From: Tricholoma matsutake
Taxonomy: Eukaryota > Basidiomycota > Agaricomycetes > Agaricales > Tricholomataceae
Reading direction: 5' to 3'
Assembly: GCA_026075535.2 (NCBI GenBank)
Contig: AP026548.1
Coordinates: 10,139,997-10,203,996 of the forward strand
DNA length: 64,000 nt
Shown here: one piece after another, positions 1 to 10,356 of the stretch
How positions within the stretch are numbered: the first letter of the stretch is position 1
Layout: every line of letters begins with the position of its first letter
The notes under the pieces: model-generated
Told to the model about the DNA's origin: nothing
The model's input: the letters and a program-made list of their open reading frames with translations, nothing else
Databases searched by the model: none
Position numbers and translations under genes: made by a program

Positions 1-428
1 CACTGTCTTTCAGCAATACCCACTCAGGGGGGGGGGGGGGTCAGGGTTCAATTTCACAGTGTGCTACCTGGTTATAATAAAGAGTATTTCATGTGCAAAT
101 AAAGGTTCTAGCCATTTTCTATTTTTATCACATTAATCTATATTTACCACCAACTGCTGCAGCAAAGATCGAGGGTATGAGACATTCACTTGCCCCACAC
201 CGGACAGACCTCACTCTCAATTTATAAAATAGTGCCAGGGTGGGCACTGAGAAGGAATGGTTGAGGCATTGAAAAACTATTGGGGACAGTTGGAACACAC
301 CATAAACAAGGCCAGAAAAGTCACTCATAGACAGAAACTTTCACCCTTGATGAAGTCAGAAGAGGTGAAAGTAGAGAAATCAAATCTTGCATTTCTTGTG
401 TATAATGAGATTTGTCAAAGGAATCAAA
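1..428. other. AT-rich left edge with a 14-G run, no gene recognised
   Basis: A G14 homopolymer lies at 27-40. The rest is AT-rich. An open frame runs from 257 to 646 on the + strand, but its second half lies inside the MITE at 429-754 and its protein resembles nothing I know, so I do not call it a gene. Confidence 0.5.
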
Positions 429-754
429 TAGTGATGGTCAAAGTAGGACGATTATGCGGGGATTATATCCACAATGTTTGGGACACGGATAATCGCGATT
501 ATGGTAATAATCGCAGAACTGGAGGCGATTCGACGATTCTTTGCACGATTATCGAAGCCGATTATTCTATCTGCTTACATTTTGCTTACATCATGCAGAA
601 GATCACGAACCTGTCAAAAGAATCGTGGCCCATGATTGTCAAGTAATCGTACTCAATAATTGTCATGGTCAAGGTGGTTTGGATTATTGTCACGATTTTT
701 TTGTGCAATAATTGAACCCTGAATCGTTCAATAATCGCCCTACTTTGACCGCTA
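429..754. mobile_element. Short inverted-repeat element (MITE, hAT-like)
   Basis: The ends are near-inverted copies: TAGTGATGGTCAAAGTAGG at 429-447, and TAGCGGTCAAAGTAGG read on the minus strand from 754. Both lead into CGATTAT. The interior (about 326 bp) is full of ATAATCG/CGATTAT motifs and codes for nothing recognisable. TAG-initial termini suit non-autonomous hAT elements, but I do not see a clean 8-bp target duplication, so the superfamily is an inference. Confidence 0.6.
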
Positions 755-1039
755 CTTTCAGGCACTTACCCATACCTGTATCGTGACCTAAATACAGGTT
801 TACCTGTACATGTGTTGATCCCTAAGTGCAAAGTAACACATCTGGGTAACTCTGAAACATGAAACTTGCATGAAACACCGTGACACTACCTATCACGGCC
901 ACACCTAACGCATCATTATTGCACAGCAGTGACACATGCAACAGCTAATTAGCGCTGTATGGATCACTGCGAGGTGCTTACTACCAATATATCATGCATC
1001 AAATCAGCATCGGCGGTAGCTGTAATTTGTGGCATGTCA

Positions 1040-1049
1040 TATAAAAAGG
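1040..1049 (+). promoter_or_regulatory. TATA box of the Cys-rich secreted protein gene
   Basis: TATAAAAAGG lies 182 bp upstream of the ATG at 1222. That places a likely transcription start near 1070-1080 and a 5' leader of roughly 145 nt. Confidence 0.6.
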
Positions 1050-1221
1050 GCTTGGAAATGAGACCTTCCGCACTACTTCAAATTCCCTTTACAAGCACTC
1101 GTGAGTAGATTATTATCTCTTCCAGTAGCAATTTCTAACGCACGTCGCTGAATACAGTGCCGGTCAGAGTTCAAGTTTTACACAAATCGTTCATCTGCAT
1201 CTCATCATCGATCTAACCAGC

Positions 1222-1563
1222 ATGAAATTTGTGGCACTCATGATTTTCACCACCATGGCAGTTGGTGTCGTGTTCGGACAATGCGTCATGACAAACAGAT
1301 CAATGAAGCAGCATTGCAATGTTGCACTTTGTGAGGCACTTCGGGCAGCGTGTGAAGTCGACCCGAAAAGTACCAAGATTCCGAAAGAATGCAGGCCAAA
1401 CAAGATGATGTTTGATGTGCAAGGGTTGGGGATAACCGCCTGTCAACACTGTGTTTGCCAGAGGGTCGATTTTAATCACCTACCTCCTCTACTTAGCCAT
1501 GGGGATTTGAATCAGCCAATTCCTCGAATTAGCGATCCTAGAGGTTCGCATCAACAGAGCTGA
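1222..1563 (+). CDS. Small secreted cysteine-rich protein (8 Cys)
   Basis: This 113-residue protein begins with a textbook signal peptide: MKF, a hydrophobic run to about residue 18, and likely cleavage after Gly19. The mature part holds eight cysteines at 21, 32, 37, 44, 57, 74, 77 and 79, all in its first 60 residues, followed by a Pro-rich Cys-free tail. An even number of closely spaced cysteines suggests four disulfides and export. This is the profile of the fungal small-secreted-protein class, which includes many effector candidates, but I recognise no named family and assign no function. A TATA box lies upstream. No intron is needed. The frame is clean, unlike the surrounding transposon debris. 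The TAATC-to-end tail could be altered if an unseen 3' intron exists. Confidence 0.7.
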   Translation: MKFVALMIFTTMAVGVVFGQCVMTNRSMKQHCNVALCEALRAACEVDPKSTKIPKECRPNKMMFDVQGLGITACQHCVCQRVDFNHLPPLLSHGDLNQPIPRISDPRGSHQQS

Positions 1564-1976
1564 GTTTGTAGCGGAGTTGTACATGTTTGGGTCAACCTCC
1601 CGGATAGATCTAGCTTAACATTTAGCCAACCCCTGTGCAATTTGTAAATCATGAAACTGGGTAGAGATTGGGAAAAGACATGGTTTAACCCTCTGTACAC
1701 TCATCCCTGGGTTGAAGAATCGGCTGAACTCTGAGCTGTAAGGATATGGCCGATTGTTTATATCAACTCAAAGGTCTGAATTGATATAATTGATTGAGCG
1801 CTCTATCTAAATTTAGCACACAAAGTCTGGGCGCGTTCAGCAACCCTAGCTCAACCCCTCCCCAGCAGACATGTCACGGGACTTGTCTGACACATGAAAC
1901 ATTGTTGGACACGTTTTGCTTCTGCTGGATGGGTATATAGTATTTGAATGTATAATAATGACTCTGAAGTGAATCT
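1564..1976. other. 3' flank of the secreted protein gene, no feature recognised
   Basis: This is non-coding sequence with no repeat or gene that I can support. It presumably holds the 3' UTR and terminator of the gene ending at 1563. Confidence 0.4.
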
Positions 1977-2208
1977 ACATCAGCAATCTGTCAATTTAGT
2001 TTCTGGTTTCCAGTGGTTTTTTGGGGTTTTGGGGTTTTGAGGAACCTGGAAACCTTGAAAGAGTCCCTAAGAAAAGCTAGTTTACACTAATACTAGTAGC
2101 GGAGTTAGATAGGTTTCTAGGGTTTCCATTGGTTTCTTAGGTTTTTCAAATACACAGACATGTGAGGTTTCTGGGAAATGGGACCTAGTGTTAGGGTGAC
2201 ACCCACTA
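1977..2208. repeat. Dispersed repeat R1, copy 1
   Basis: About 210 bp here (CATCAGCAATCTGTC to GGGACCTAG) match the minus strand of 53096-53272 joined to 54020-54054, with only scattered differences. The right end carries a 20-bp terminus, GTGTTAGGGTGACACCCACT, also present at 36058-36077 next to unrelated sequence. The repeat abuts the truncated 3' end of gypsy fragment B. This copy lacks the 747-bp hAT insertion seen in copy 2. Confidence 0.75.
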
Positions 2209-2449
2209 TCTGCTAGCTAAGACTGTGTGGGTTCTCTCTACAAGAAGGGGACAGGATCTGTGCTCATGATGGGGGAATTGATGGTTTTGATGCGAGGGGT
2301 TATTAATAGGTGAGTTTGTTGAGATTTGCGGAGTAGTTTGTTGGCCAGGAATAGTGGGTGGGCGGTAAGGGCGTAGGCGGGATACATTAATCTCGGGATC
2401 AATCTTGAATGATCGGGGTAATTTTAGCACTACCACATTAGGTGAGATC
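2206..2449 (-). pseudogene. Gypsy element B, C-terminal part split off by element A
   Basis: The minus-strand frame reads SPNVVVLKLPRSFKIDPEIN and then SRLRPYR, the post-integrase region of Ty3/gypsy polyproteins. It continues in frame from the minus-strand sequence ending at 8438, once element A and one copy of the 5-bp duplication are removed. It stops at 2206, against repeat R1. No LTR of B follows, so the 3' end of B is missing. Confidence 0.8.
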
Positions 2450-2875
2450 TGTAAGGGGACTAGGGGGGTGCCCTGTGTGTTTTTCCTATTTTTTATGTTC
2501 ATCCTATATTTTTCCCCACCGCATTTCCTTCTATTCTTCATTTTCTGTGATTTTTCTGGATTTTATTACTAATTTTCACTTGCTATCATGTTTGTACATG
2601 TTGACACTTTTATATTTAGAGGCGGAGTACCCCTTCCGACACATACCCCTTGGTATGATGTCATTTGGCGGCCTTGATCCGCCTATCTCCGCCTTTTTCT
2701 ATTTTTAGGTTATATTTGATTTTTGTCATCTTCACATATACTGGGCATCAGCAAGGGGATCCTTAGAGTTTTCTCTTCGGATTTCCCTTTGCTAGGTGTG
2801 TCCCCAATGCCTGTACTATGTAGTATAATTTTAACTTCGGATTTCCCTTTGCTAGAGGCTTAGGTTGCCCTTATA
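2450..2875 (+). repeat. 5' LTR of element A
   Basis: It is 426 bp, against 366 bp for the 3' LTR. The extra 60 bp is an internal duplication: CTTCGGATTTCCCTTTGCTAG occurs at both about 2775-2795 and 2835-2855. An AT-rich central part and GC-containing termini match the 3' LTR throughout. Confidence 0.92.
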
Positions 2876-3041
2876 GTAGAAAACTCTCCCCTAAGGCCCG
2901 AAAATCGCGAACGCGCTGCCCAAGATAGGCAGGTATGGACTGGACGACGCTTCCCAAAGCTCCACAGAGTCCCTACACACCGTTCCAGATAATCTCGCCT
3001 TTATTACGCCGCCATTTTCGCCAAACGCGCTCCCTAGCGAC

Positions 3042-4095
3042 ATGGACGCATCAGAATGCTTCGACGCGCTTGAAAGTGACGTTTCCGGAATGCGCGCGCA
3101 AATTGACTCGCTTAAATCTACGATTGAAAACTTTGTTAGGACCCTCCAGACTAACCCTACGACCAATAGTTCCCCCTTTACGACTCCAAGCGCACCCAAC
3201 AACGACGTTTTGCCAAACACGTCCACTAAGGAACATGCCCAGATCAAACCGTCCCCCCCCGCCGAATTTAATGGTGCACGTGCGCAGGGACGTGCATTCC
3301 TTAATTCCTGTGAGTTATACATTAGTCTCCAGTCGCATCAATTCGTCGATGAGGCTGCAAAAATTTATTGGGCCTTCACATACATGAAATCTGAACGCGC
3401 CTATCTCTATGTGGACCATATCCTACGTCAAACTAAAGAACTCGGTTCTCTACCTTTCTCCACTTGGGGTGACTTTTGAGCTGAGTTTGTACGCCACTTC
3501 TGCCCCCTCAATGAATGCCACTGAGCAGTGACACGACTTGAGTCATCCGCTTACCACCAGGGACGTCGATCCGTGGACGACTATATCGATGAGTTCAAGG
3601 ATTTGGTGGACATGGCAGGATATGTGAGTGGGTTACCAGTGGTGGTGAAGTTCCGACGGGGGCTCAACTGAGAAATTCAGGACCAGATTGCACAGATGTT
3701 GGAAGGGCGCCCAGCAGACGATGATATCCTTGCTTGGTATGAAGCTGCTTCACTCTGTGATGAGAACTGACTCACAAATGCGGCATTTAATGCTGCATTC
3801 CGTGCTTCAACTACCACTCATACACCCTACACCTTCGAATCGAAGCCTCCCCCGCCCTAACCCCATTCCTGTTCGTCAAACTCCCACACCAGCCGTCAAT
3901 GTCCCAGTACCAATGGATGTTGATGCAGCCCGCAGCCGTGCACTTAAGTTGGATCTCTGCTACCGTTGTGGGGAACCTGGACACAGGGCTGGAGCGTGTC
4001 CCCATCGTCAGGATATCCACATGCTCACCCCCGAGGGACAAGACAAACTCCTGCAAGATTTGTTGGCGCTTGTAGATGTTGAGGGTAGATGTTGA
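3042..4095 (+). pseudogene. gag: gag of element A (capsid and zinc knuckle), stop-ridden
   Basis: The frame opens with an N-terminal coiled-coil-like stretch (MDASECFDALESDVSG) and runs into a retrotransposon capsid domain with the usual Tyr/Trp-rich core near 3360-3470. In-frame TGA codons follow at 3477, around 3522, around 3669 and around 3768, each where a CGA (Arg) would fit. The last part (3955-4005) encodes a CCHC zinc knuckle, CYRCGEPGHRAGAC, which binds nucleic acid in Gag proteins. The product would package element RNA in the cytoplasm. It cannot be made from this copy without suppression of several stops. Confidence 0.85.
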
Positions 4096-4170
4096 GGAAG
4101 CGAAGGATCAAGTTGCAGAGGAGATTAAGTTGGAAGTTGTAGAGGAGCAGGATTTTCCTATTCGCAGCGA

Positions 4171-6594
4171 GTGAATCGTACGCCCTCACTGCCTGTCCAT
4201 AACCGCTTTGAAGTCTTGTCAGTTGAATCCCCGGAGAATGAATCCATTTCTGTGACTGCTCCCCTCTCTGACCCTTCGAAGTTGGCTAAAGACGTACCTG
4301 CTCTCCCCATCTCTCCTTCTACTCCACATCCCAAATTTAAATCATGGGAATGTAAACTACCACGCAAGTATATTGTGGCATCCACTCCCTCTGCACACTC
4401 CTTAAACCTAGCCATCGAACTGCAGACGACCGACACTGGACAGATACTCGGTGTCTCTGCGCTCCTGGACTCTGGTGTGACTGGTCTCTTCATCGATTCC
4501 CATCTGGTACAACAACATCACCTAAATACTCGCTCACTCTCATGTCCGATACCTGTATATAACGTGGATGGATCCCCAAATGAAGCTGGTGCCATCCAAG
4601 AGGTTGCAGACCTGGTTCTCCATTACAAAGATCATAGTGAGTGTGCCCTTTTTGCTGTCACTCAATTAGGAAAGCAAAAGGTGATTTTGGGATATCCATG
4701 GCTTTGAGACCATAACCCAGAGGTCAACCGGCGCACCGGGGAGGTTACCATGAGCCGATGTCCATCCCGCTGTCGGACGTGTTTCACAGAAGCGTTGTGG
4801 ACAGAAGGCGGCAATACGAAGAACTCAGAAGTGTCATGCTGGAGCCCTGCCTATACCTGAAGTGGAATTGGAAGGGGTTCCTGATCTAATGCCGGACTCG
4901 GATGATGATGATGAGGACCCAGAGGAAGTGGAGGAGGGTGATCGGATCTTCTACACTGTGATTCGCTCATCACATGAGGTGTGTGCCACATCGAACATAT
5001 CCCAATGCCTCGCCGAGGCCTTCCACAAAAACAATGCTGCTAAATCCTCTACTAACTCCTTACTCCCTCATCTCCATGAGTTTGAAGACGTGTTCTCCAA
5101 GGAGTCATTCGACTCTCTTCCTGTGCGTAAGCCATGGGATCACGCAATCGAACTCACCCCCGGTGCAACCCCTTCATCCTGCAAGGTCTATCCTCTCTCT
5201 CTGGAAGAACAACGGCAGCTTGACCAGTTCATCGACGAGCACCTGGCCTCTGGACGTATTCGACCATTGAAGTCACCCCTGGCCTCTCCCTTTTTCTTTG
5301 TCAAGAAGAAGGATGGCTCACTTCGACCGGTTCAAGACTACAGAAGGCTCAACAACATCACGGTCAAAAATCGCTACCCACTACCCCTCATCTCCGAACT
5401 CATAAACCAGCTCCGTGGAGCCTGATACTTCACCAAGCTCGATGTCCATTGGGGCTATAATAATGTGAGGATAAAGGAGGGAGATGAGTGGAAGGCAGCC
5501 TTTCGTACCAACCGTGGTCTTTTTGAACCGCTTGTCATGTTCTTTGGCCTTACTAATAGCCCTGCCACCTTTCAGACCATGATGAACGACATCTTCCATG
5601 ACCTCATCCTCAAAGGCGTTGTCTGCATCTATCTCGACGACATCCTCATCTTCACTTGCACGGTTGAAGAGCACTGTCGCATCACGCGCCTCATCCTAGA
5701 GCGACTTCGATGGTACAAACTCTACCTTCGTCAGGACAAATGCGAGTTTGAAAGGACCAAGATCGAGTACCTCGGCCTGATTATCTCGGAGGGTCAAGTG
5801 GAGATGGATCCTATCAAGGTAAACGGGGTCACAGCTTGGCCAACGCCCACGAACAAGAAGGAGGTGCAGTCTTTCCTGGGCTTCATCAATTTCTATCGGC
5901 GTTTTATCAAGGATTTCTCACATCATGCACGACCACTGTTTGACTTGACAGGAAAGGAGGCATGGAGGTGGGATAATGCACAACAGGAGGCGTTCGAAAA
6001 CCTTAAGGAGATGGTCACCCAATCCTTACCTTTGCTGACGATTCGCATCCTTTTCATGTAGAAGCCGACAGTTCTGACTTTGCGACGGGCGCCGTGTTGT
6101 CTCAGCAGTCTCTGGAGGACCAGAAGTGGCATCATGTTGCGTTCTACTCCAAAAGCCTTAGTGCTGTAGAGAGAAACTACGAGATCCATGACAAGGAGAT
6201 GTTGGCGATAATGCGTGCACTTGAGGAGTGGCGACACTTCCTCGAGGGTGCCCAACACAAGGTGGAAATTTGGACAGATCACAAGAACCTCAAGTACTTC
6301 ATGACAGCCAAGAAATTGAACCGTCGTCAAGCTCGTTGGTCCCTGTATCTATCTAGATTCGACTTCTCCTTACACCACTGTCCAGGTTGCAGCATGGGGA
6401 AGACCGATGCCCTATCCCGACGTGCAGACCATGGGGATGGCAGCAGTGACAACCAAACCATTGTGCTGTTGCAGCCAGACCTGTTCACCATTCGGGCACT
6501 GGAAGGCATTGCACCCCAGGGCAAGGAGCGGGACATCCTATGTGACATTCATCGCGCAAACCGTAGCGGTTTACATGAGGATGTTGTCGCCTGA
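4171..6594 (+). pseudogene. pol: pol of element A: protease, reverse transcriptase, RNase H
   Basis: The aspartic protease motif DSGVTGLFID (normally DSGAT) lies near 4468. A TGA after GYPWL (4705-4707) and another after QLRGA (about 5423) interrupt the frame, both at expected Arg codons. Reverse transcriptase is well preserved: FFVKKKDGSLRPVQDYRRLN around 5297, the [10 protein letters not shown] block around 5542, and the catalytic YLDD at 5630-5641. A one-base loss near 6025-6040 shifts the frame before RNase H, which resumes at EADSSDFATGAVL (about 6061) and includes the HDKEMLAI helix and TDHKNLKYF. The section ends at a TGA at 6592, where the related copy C still has CGA. The encoded enzymes would copy element RNA into DNA. 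Confidence 0.9.
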
Positions 6595-8055
6595 GCTGTT
6601 AAAGAACTGAGGAAGGGATCAACCCTTTCCTTACATGTGGCAGAGTGGGCTGAAAAGGAGGACTTGTTGTATTTCAGGGATTGCATCTATGTTCCCAATG
6701 ACCCAGACCTTTGCCGGCGCATCATATCCCAACACCATGACTCACAGATTGCTGGCCACCCTGGACGCTGGAAGACCTTGGAGCTCACCTCACGGAACTA
6801 TTGGTGGCCACAAATGTCACGGCTCATTGGTCAGTATTGTCGCACTTGTGACCTTTGCTTACGCACCAAGGTTCCTCATCGCAAGCCTATTGGTGAGCTA
6901 CACCCTCTTCCTGTTCCAGAGAGTTGTTGGGATGTCGTCAGCATCGACTTTGTGGTGGAATTGCCAGAGTCAAATGGGTTTGATGCGGTGATGTGCACAG
7001 TTGACTCAGTGGGAAAATGCGCTCACTTCATTCCCACTCACACCACTGTCAGTGCCCTAGGTGCCGCTCGACTCTACCTCCACCACGTGTGGAAATTACA
7101 TGGACTTCCTGGTGCCTTCCTCTCGGATTGTGGCCCTCAGTTCATGGCAGAGTTCACTCATGAGCTGTACCGACTCCTGGGGATCAAACTCCTCGCTTCA
7201 ACCGCTTATCACCCACAAACTGATGGCCAGACGGAGCGAGTCAACCAGGAACTGGAGCAGTACATCCGCCTCTTTGTCAATGAACGCCAGGACAATTGGG
7301 ATGATCTCCTTCCTTTGGCCGAGTTCGGATACAACAACCATGTCCATGCTTCCACTCAACAGACCCCTGTCCTCTTAGACACTGGACGACATCCACGCAT
7401 GGGATTTGAACCTCGCCAAACTCCCTCACACATTGAGACAGTGAATGAGTTCACAGAATGCATGAGGGATAGCTTGGAGGAGGCAAGGGCAGCCTTAGCA
7501 AAGGCAAAGGACGACATGGCACGATTTTACAACCAACGCCACTCCCCAACCCCTCAGTACAAGGTTGGTGATCGAGTTTATCTTGACTCCAGTGACATCT
7601 CCACTACACATCCATCCAAGAAACTCGCTCATCACTTCTTGGGACCTTTCCCCATTGTCAAGTGCGTTGGAACACATGCCTATCATCTACGCCTCCCAGC
7701 CTCCATGTCCAGACTCCATCCTGTCTTCCATGTCGTCAAATTGCTTCCAGCTCCCCCAGATCCGTTCCCGGGATGCCATTCACACCCACCACCACCACCT
7801 ACAGTGATCAAGGGAGAACCCCAATATGAAGTTGAGTCAATCTTGGACAGCCATTTGCGTTGAGGAAAACTCCAGTATTTGGTACATTGGAAGGGTTATG
7901 GGTATGAGGAGAACTCATGGGTCGAAGAGTCTGACATAAATGCCCCTTGGTTAGTCAAGGAATTCCACCGACGGCACACTGCTGCACCGTGTCGCATTCA
8001 AGTCATGGACTTTGGTCATATACGATTTCGAATGCATCGGGGCGATGCATCTTAG
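6595..8055 (+). pseudogene. pol: Integrase and chromodomain of element A
   Basis: The frame is open from 6637 to 7860. The zinc-binding HHCC module is visible (HHDSQIAGHPGRW, then CRTCDLC, 6733-6865). The catalytic core has Asp in VVSIDFVVELPES, Asp in LSDCGPQF and Glu in RVNQELEQY, after YHPQTDGQTE. The C-terminal region continues to HLR, then a TGA at 7861, where Arg or a similar codon is expected. The frame continues as a chromodomain, LQYLVHWKGYGYEENSWVEE, to a TAG at 8053. Chromodomains guide integration to modified chromatin. Copy C carries the same TGA before the chromodomain, so that stop predates the split of the two copies. Confidence 0.9.
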
Positions 8056-8066
8056 AGAGGGGGTAA
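8052..8066 (+). other. Polypurine tract of element A
   Basis: A purine run, AGAGAGGGGG, lies immediately before the 3' LTR. This is the expected primer site for plus-strand DNA synthesis. The same run precedes the LTR of copy C at 41181. Confidence 0.75.
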
Positions 8067-8432
8067 TGTAAGGGGACTACGGGGGTGCCCTGTGTGTTTT
8101 TCCTATTTTTTATGTTCGTCCTATATTTTTCCCCACCTCATTTCCTTCTATTCTTCATTTTCTATGATTTTTCCGGATTTTATTACTAATTTTCCCTTGC
8201 TATCATGTTTGTACATGTTGACACTTTTATATTTAGAGGCAGAGTACCCCTTCCGACACATACCCCTTGGTATGATGTCATTCGGCAGCCTTGATCCGCC
8301 TATCTCTGCCTGTTTCTATTTTTAGGTTATATTTGATGTTTGTCATCTTCACATATACTGGGCATCAGCAAGGGGATCCTTAGAGTTTTCTCTTCGGATT
8401 TCCCTTTGCTAGAGGCTTAGGTTGCCCTTATA
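8067..8432 (+). repeat. 3' LTR of element A
   Basis: It is 366 bp, starting TGTAAGGGGAC and ending CCCTTATA, followed by the target duplication AGATC (8433-8437). It has the same length as the LTR of copy C (41192-41557), so this is the ancestral length and the 60-bp duplication is private to the 5' LTR. Confidence 0.92.
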
Positions 8433-8577
8433 AGATCACTTTAGAGATCACATATTGGCCAACTTGTTTCTCCGTAAGTTTCCTCAAAGGTCATGGAATA
8501 TTTAGGTCCTTGGTACTTAGCCACACCAAGTCATTAACTTTGTACTCTGGAGTGCGCACTCGAGTACGATCCACATG

Positions 8578-10356
8578 TCACATCATGTCATGACATGCTT
8601 TCTTCAATGCCGCCTCTGCTTCCTCTTGTACCTTTTGCATCTTAGATACAAAGTCTTCTACTGACTGTACTTTGACTTCCCTTCTGGGTTCTACTCCCAT
8701 GTGAGGATGATATCCATAATTCGTGAAAAAGGGTGACATACGAGTAGCTGAATGGAATCTGTTATTGTGGGAAAATTTGGCAATTGCCAGCCATTTGGGC
8801 CAGTTGGTTTGTCGGTAGTTGACAAACATACATAGGTACTGCTCCAACTCCTGGTTCATTCTCTCTGTCTGCCCATCAGTCTGCGGGTGATATGCCATAG
8901 ATAATTTAGTTTGAATCCCCAATATGTTGTTCAGTTCTCACATAAATGTGGAAGCAAATTGTGGTCCGCGATCGGAGATAACGGTATTGGGTAACCCATG
9001 TAACCGCCATACCTGATTTAGATAGAGGCGCGCCAAGCCTAATGATGAGGTTTCTGTAGTAGTAGGAATAATATGGACCTCCTTTGTGAAGCAGTCGCAT
9101 ACTTTGAATATTGCATCATACCCTTGAGCCTCGGGTAATCTGGTAATAAAATCCACAGATATATCTTGCCACGGCCCTTTAGGTATAGGGTTTGGCATTA
9201 ATTTTCCTGCATGTTTTTCTGGAAATTTCTTCCCCCTCATGCACATATCACATCCATCCACATACCTCAACACATACTTCGAAATTCCAGGCCACCAATA
9301 ATTTCTCATTACTAATTCCAACGTCTTCCATCTTCCTGGGTGTCTGGCAGTTGGCGTATTATGATGTAACTGGATGATCTCCCTTCACAAATTCTGATCC
9401 TTTGGTACATAGACTTTTCCTCAAAACAACACCAACCCTTGTTCCTCAGCCCATTCATCTCCTTTAATATTACCTTTCTTCTCTCCCTTCAGAGCTTTCA
9501 CGGCTTCCACTACTTCATTGTCCATTTCCAAACATTGTCTAATTTTAGACAACATTTCCGTTTCTGAGCTATCTACTAATAGATACCCTTGATGCATAGC
9601 ACAAATGCGAAAGTATTTGGGTTTGAGCAAGGTAACATTTTTATTGTCCTCCTCCACCCCCCTTTTATGATCAATACGTCTGGACAATGCATCTGCTTTC
9701 CTCATTAAGCTTCCCACCAAGTGAAAATTGAAATGCGATAGGAATAGTGCCCACCACGCTTGCCTGCGATTAAGCTTTTTAGCGGACATGAAGTATTGCA
9801 GATTTTGATGATCCATCCAGATCTCAATCTGATGCATACATCCTTCCAAATAATGCCTCCATGCCTCCAACACTCATATTATCCCCAACATCTCTTTGTC
9901 ATGTACATCATAATTCCTCTCCACATCATTCAACCCTCGGGACAGATATGCACAAGGATGCCATTTGTCATCTTTGCACAGCATTGATAATACTGCTCCA
10001 GTAGCAAAATCGGACGCATCAGATTCCACTCGTAAAGGGCATGTGAAATCCACTGGGGCTAATATTGGTCCCTCCACAAACTTCCTCTTCAACTCCTCAA
10101 ATGCTGTCTGCTGCTGCTCTCCCCACCTCCACACTACTCCCTTTCGCATAAGGTTATGTAAGGGTGCAGCAATTTTAGAAAAATTGTGCACAAAGCGATG
10201 ATAATAATTTGCGAGTCCCAAGAAGGCTTGAACCTCCTTGACACGGGTGGGCGCAGGCCAATCTGTGATTGCCTGTACCTTGATCGGATCCATTTTGATA
10301 CCGTCAGGGCTGATCAATAATCCTAGCAATTGATTTCGCTTGCCCCAAACACACAC
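8578..10356 (-). pseudogene. pol: RNase H and integrase of element B
   Basis: The RT thumb (ISPDGIKMDPIKVQAITDWP) leads into RNase H ([40 protein letters not shown]). Integrase follows: MRNYWWPGISKYV and CDMCMRG, catalytic Asp in ISVDFITRLPE, Asp in ISDRGPQFAS, a TGA after FASTFM, then YHPQTDGQTERMNQELEQY. RNase H and integrase are separated by a stop near 9420. Domain order and motifs are typical of chromoviral gypsy elements, but the reading frame is broken in several places. Confidence 0.86.

Larger units (their letters stand above)
2450..8432 (+). mobile_element. Ty3/gypsy chromovirus element A, full length but decayed
   Basis: This 5983-bp LTR retrotransposon has LTRs starting TGTAAGGG and ending CCCTTATA, which are near-inverted termini. 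The 5-bp target duplication AGATC lies at 2445-2449 and 8433-8437. The order gag, protease, reverse transcriptase, RNase H, integrase, chromodomain is the chromovirus order. The LTRs differ at 12 sites over 366 bp by eye (about 97% identity), plus one 60-bp duplication. Several TGA stops and at least one frameshift disable it. Truncated relatives in the window are element C (38686-41557) and fragment D (33985-34690). Confidence 0.92.

Noticed and set aside
257..646. Open frame of 129 codons
   Set aside because: Half of it lies inside the MITE at 429-754, and the protein has no recognisable domain.
1977..2208. LTR of gypsy element B
   Set aside because: The same sequence occurs at 53 kb without any gypsy coding and lacks LTR-type ends.
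2891..3387. Long frames on both strands overlapping gag
   Set aside because: Antisense and out-of-frame shadows of the gag frame beginning at 3042.
6635..7378. Second frames inside the element A integrase region
   Set aside because: Alternative frames of a region whose main frame carries all integrase motifs.
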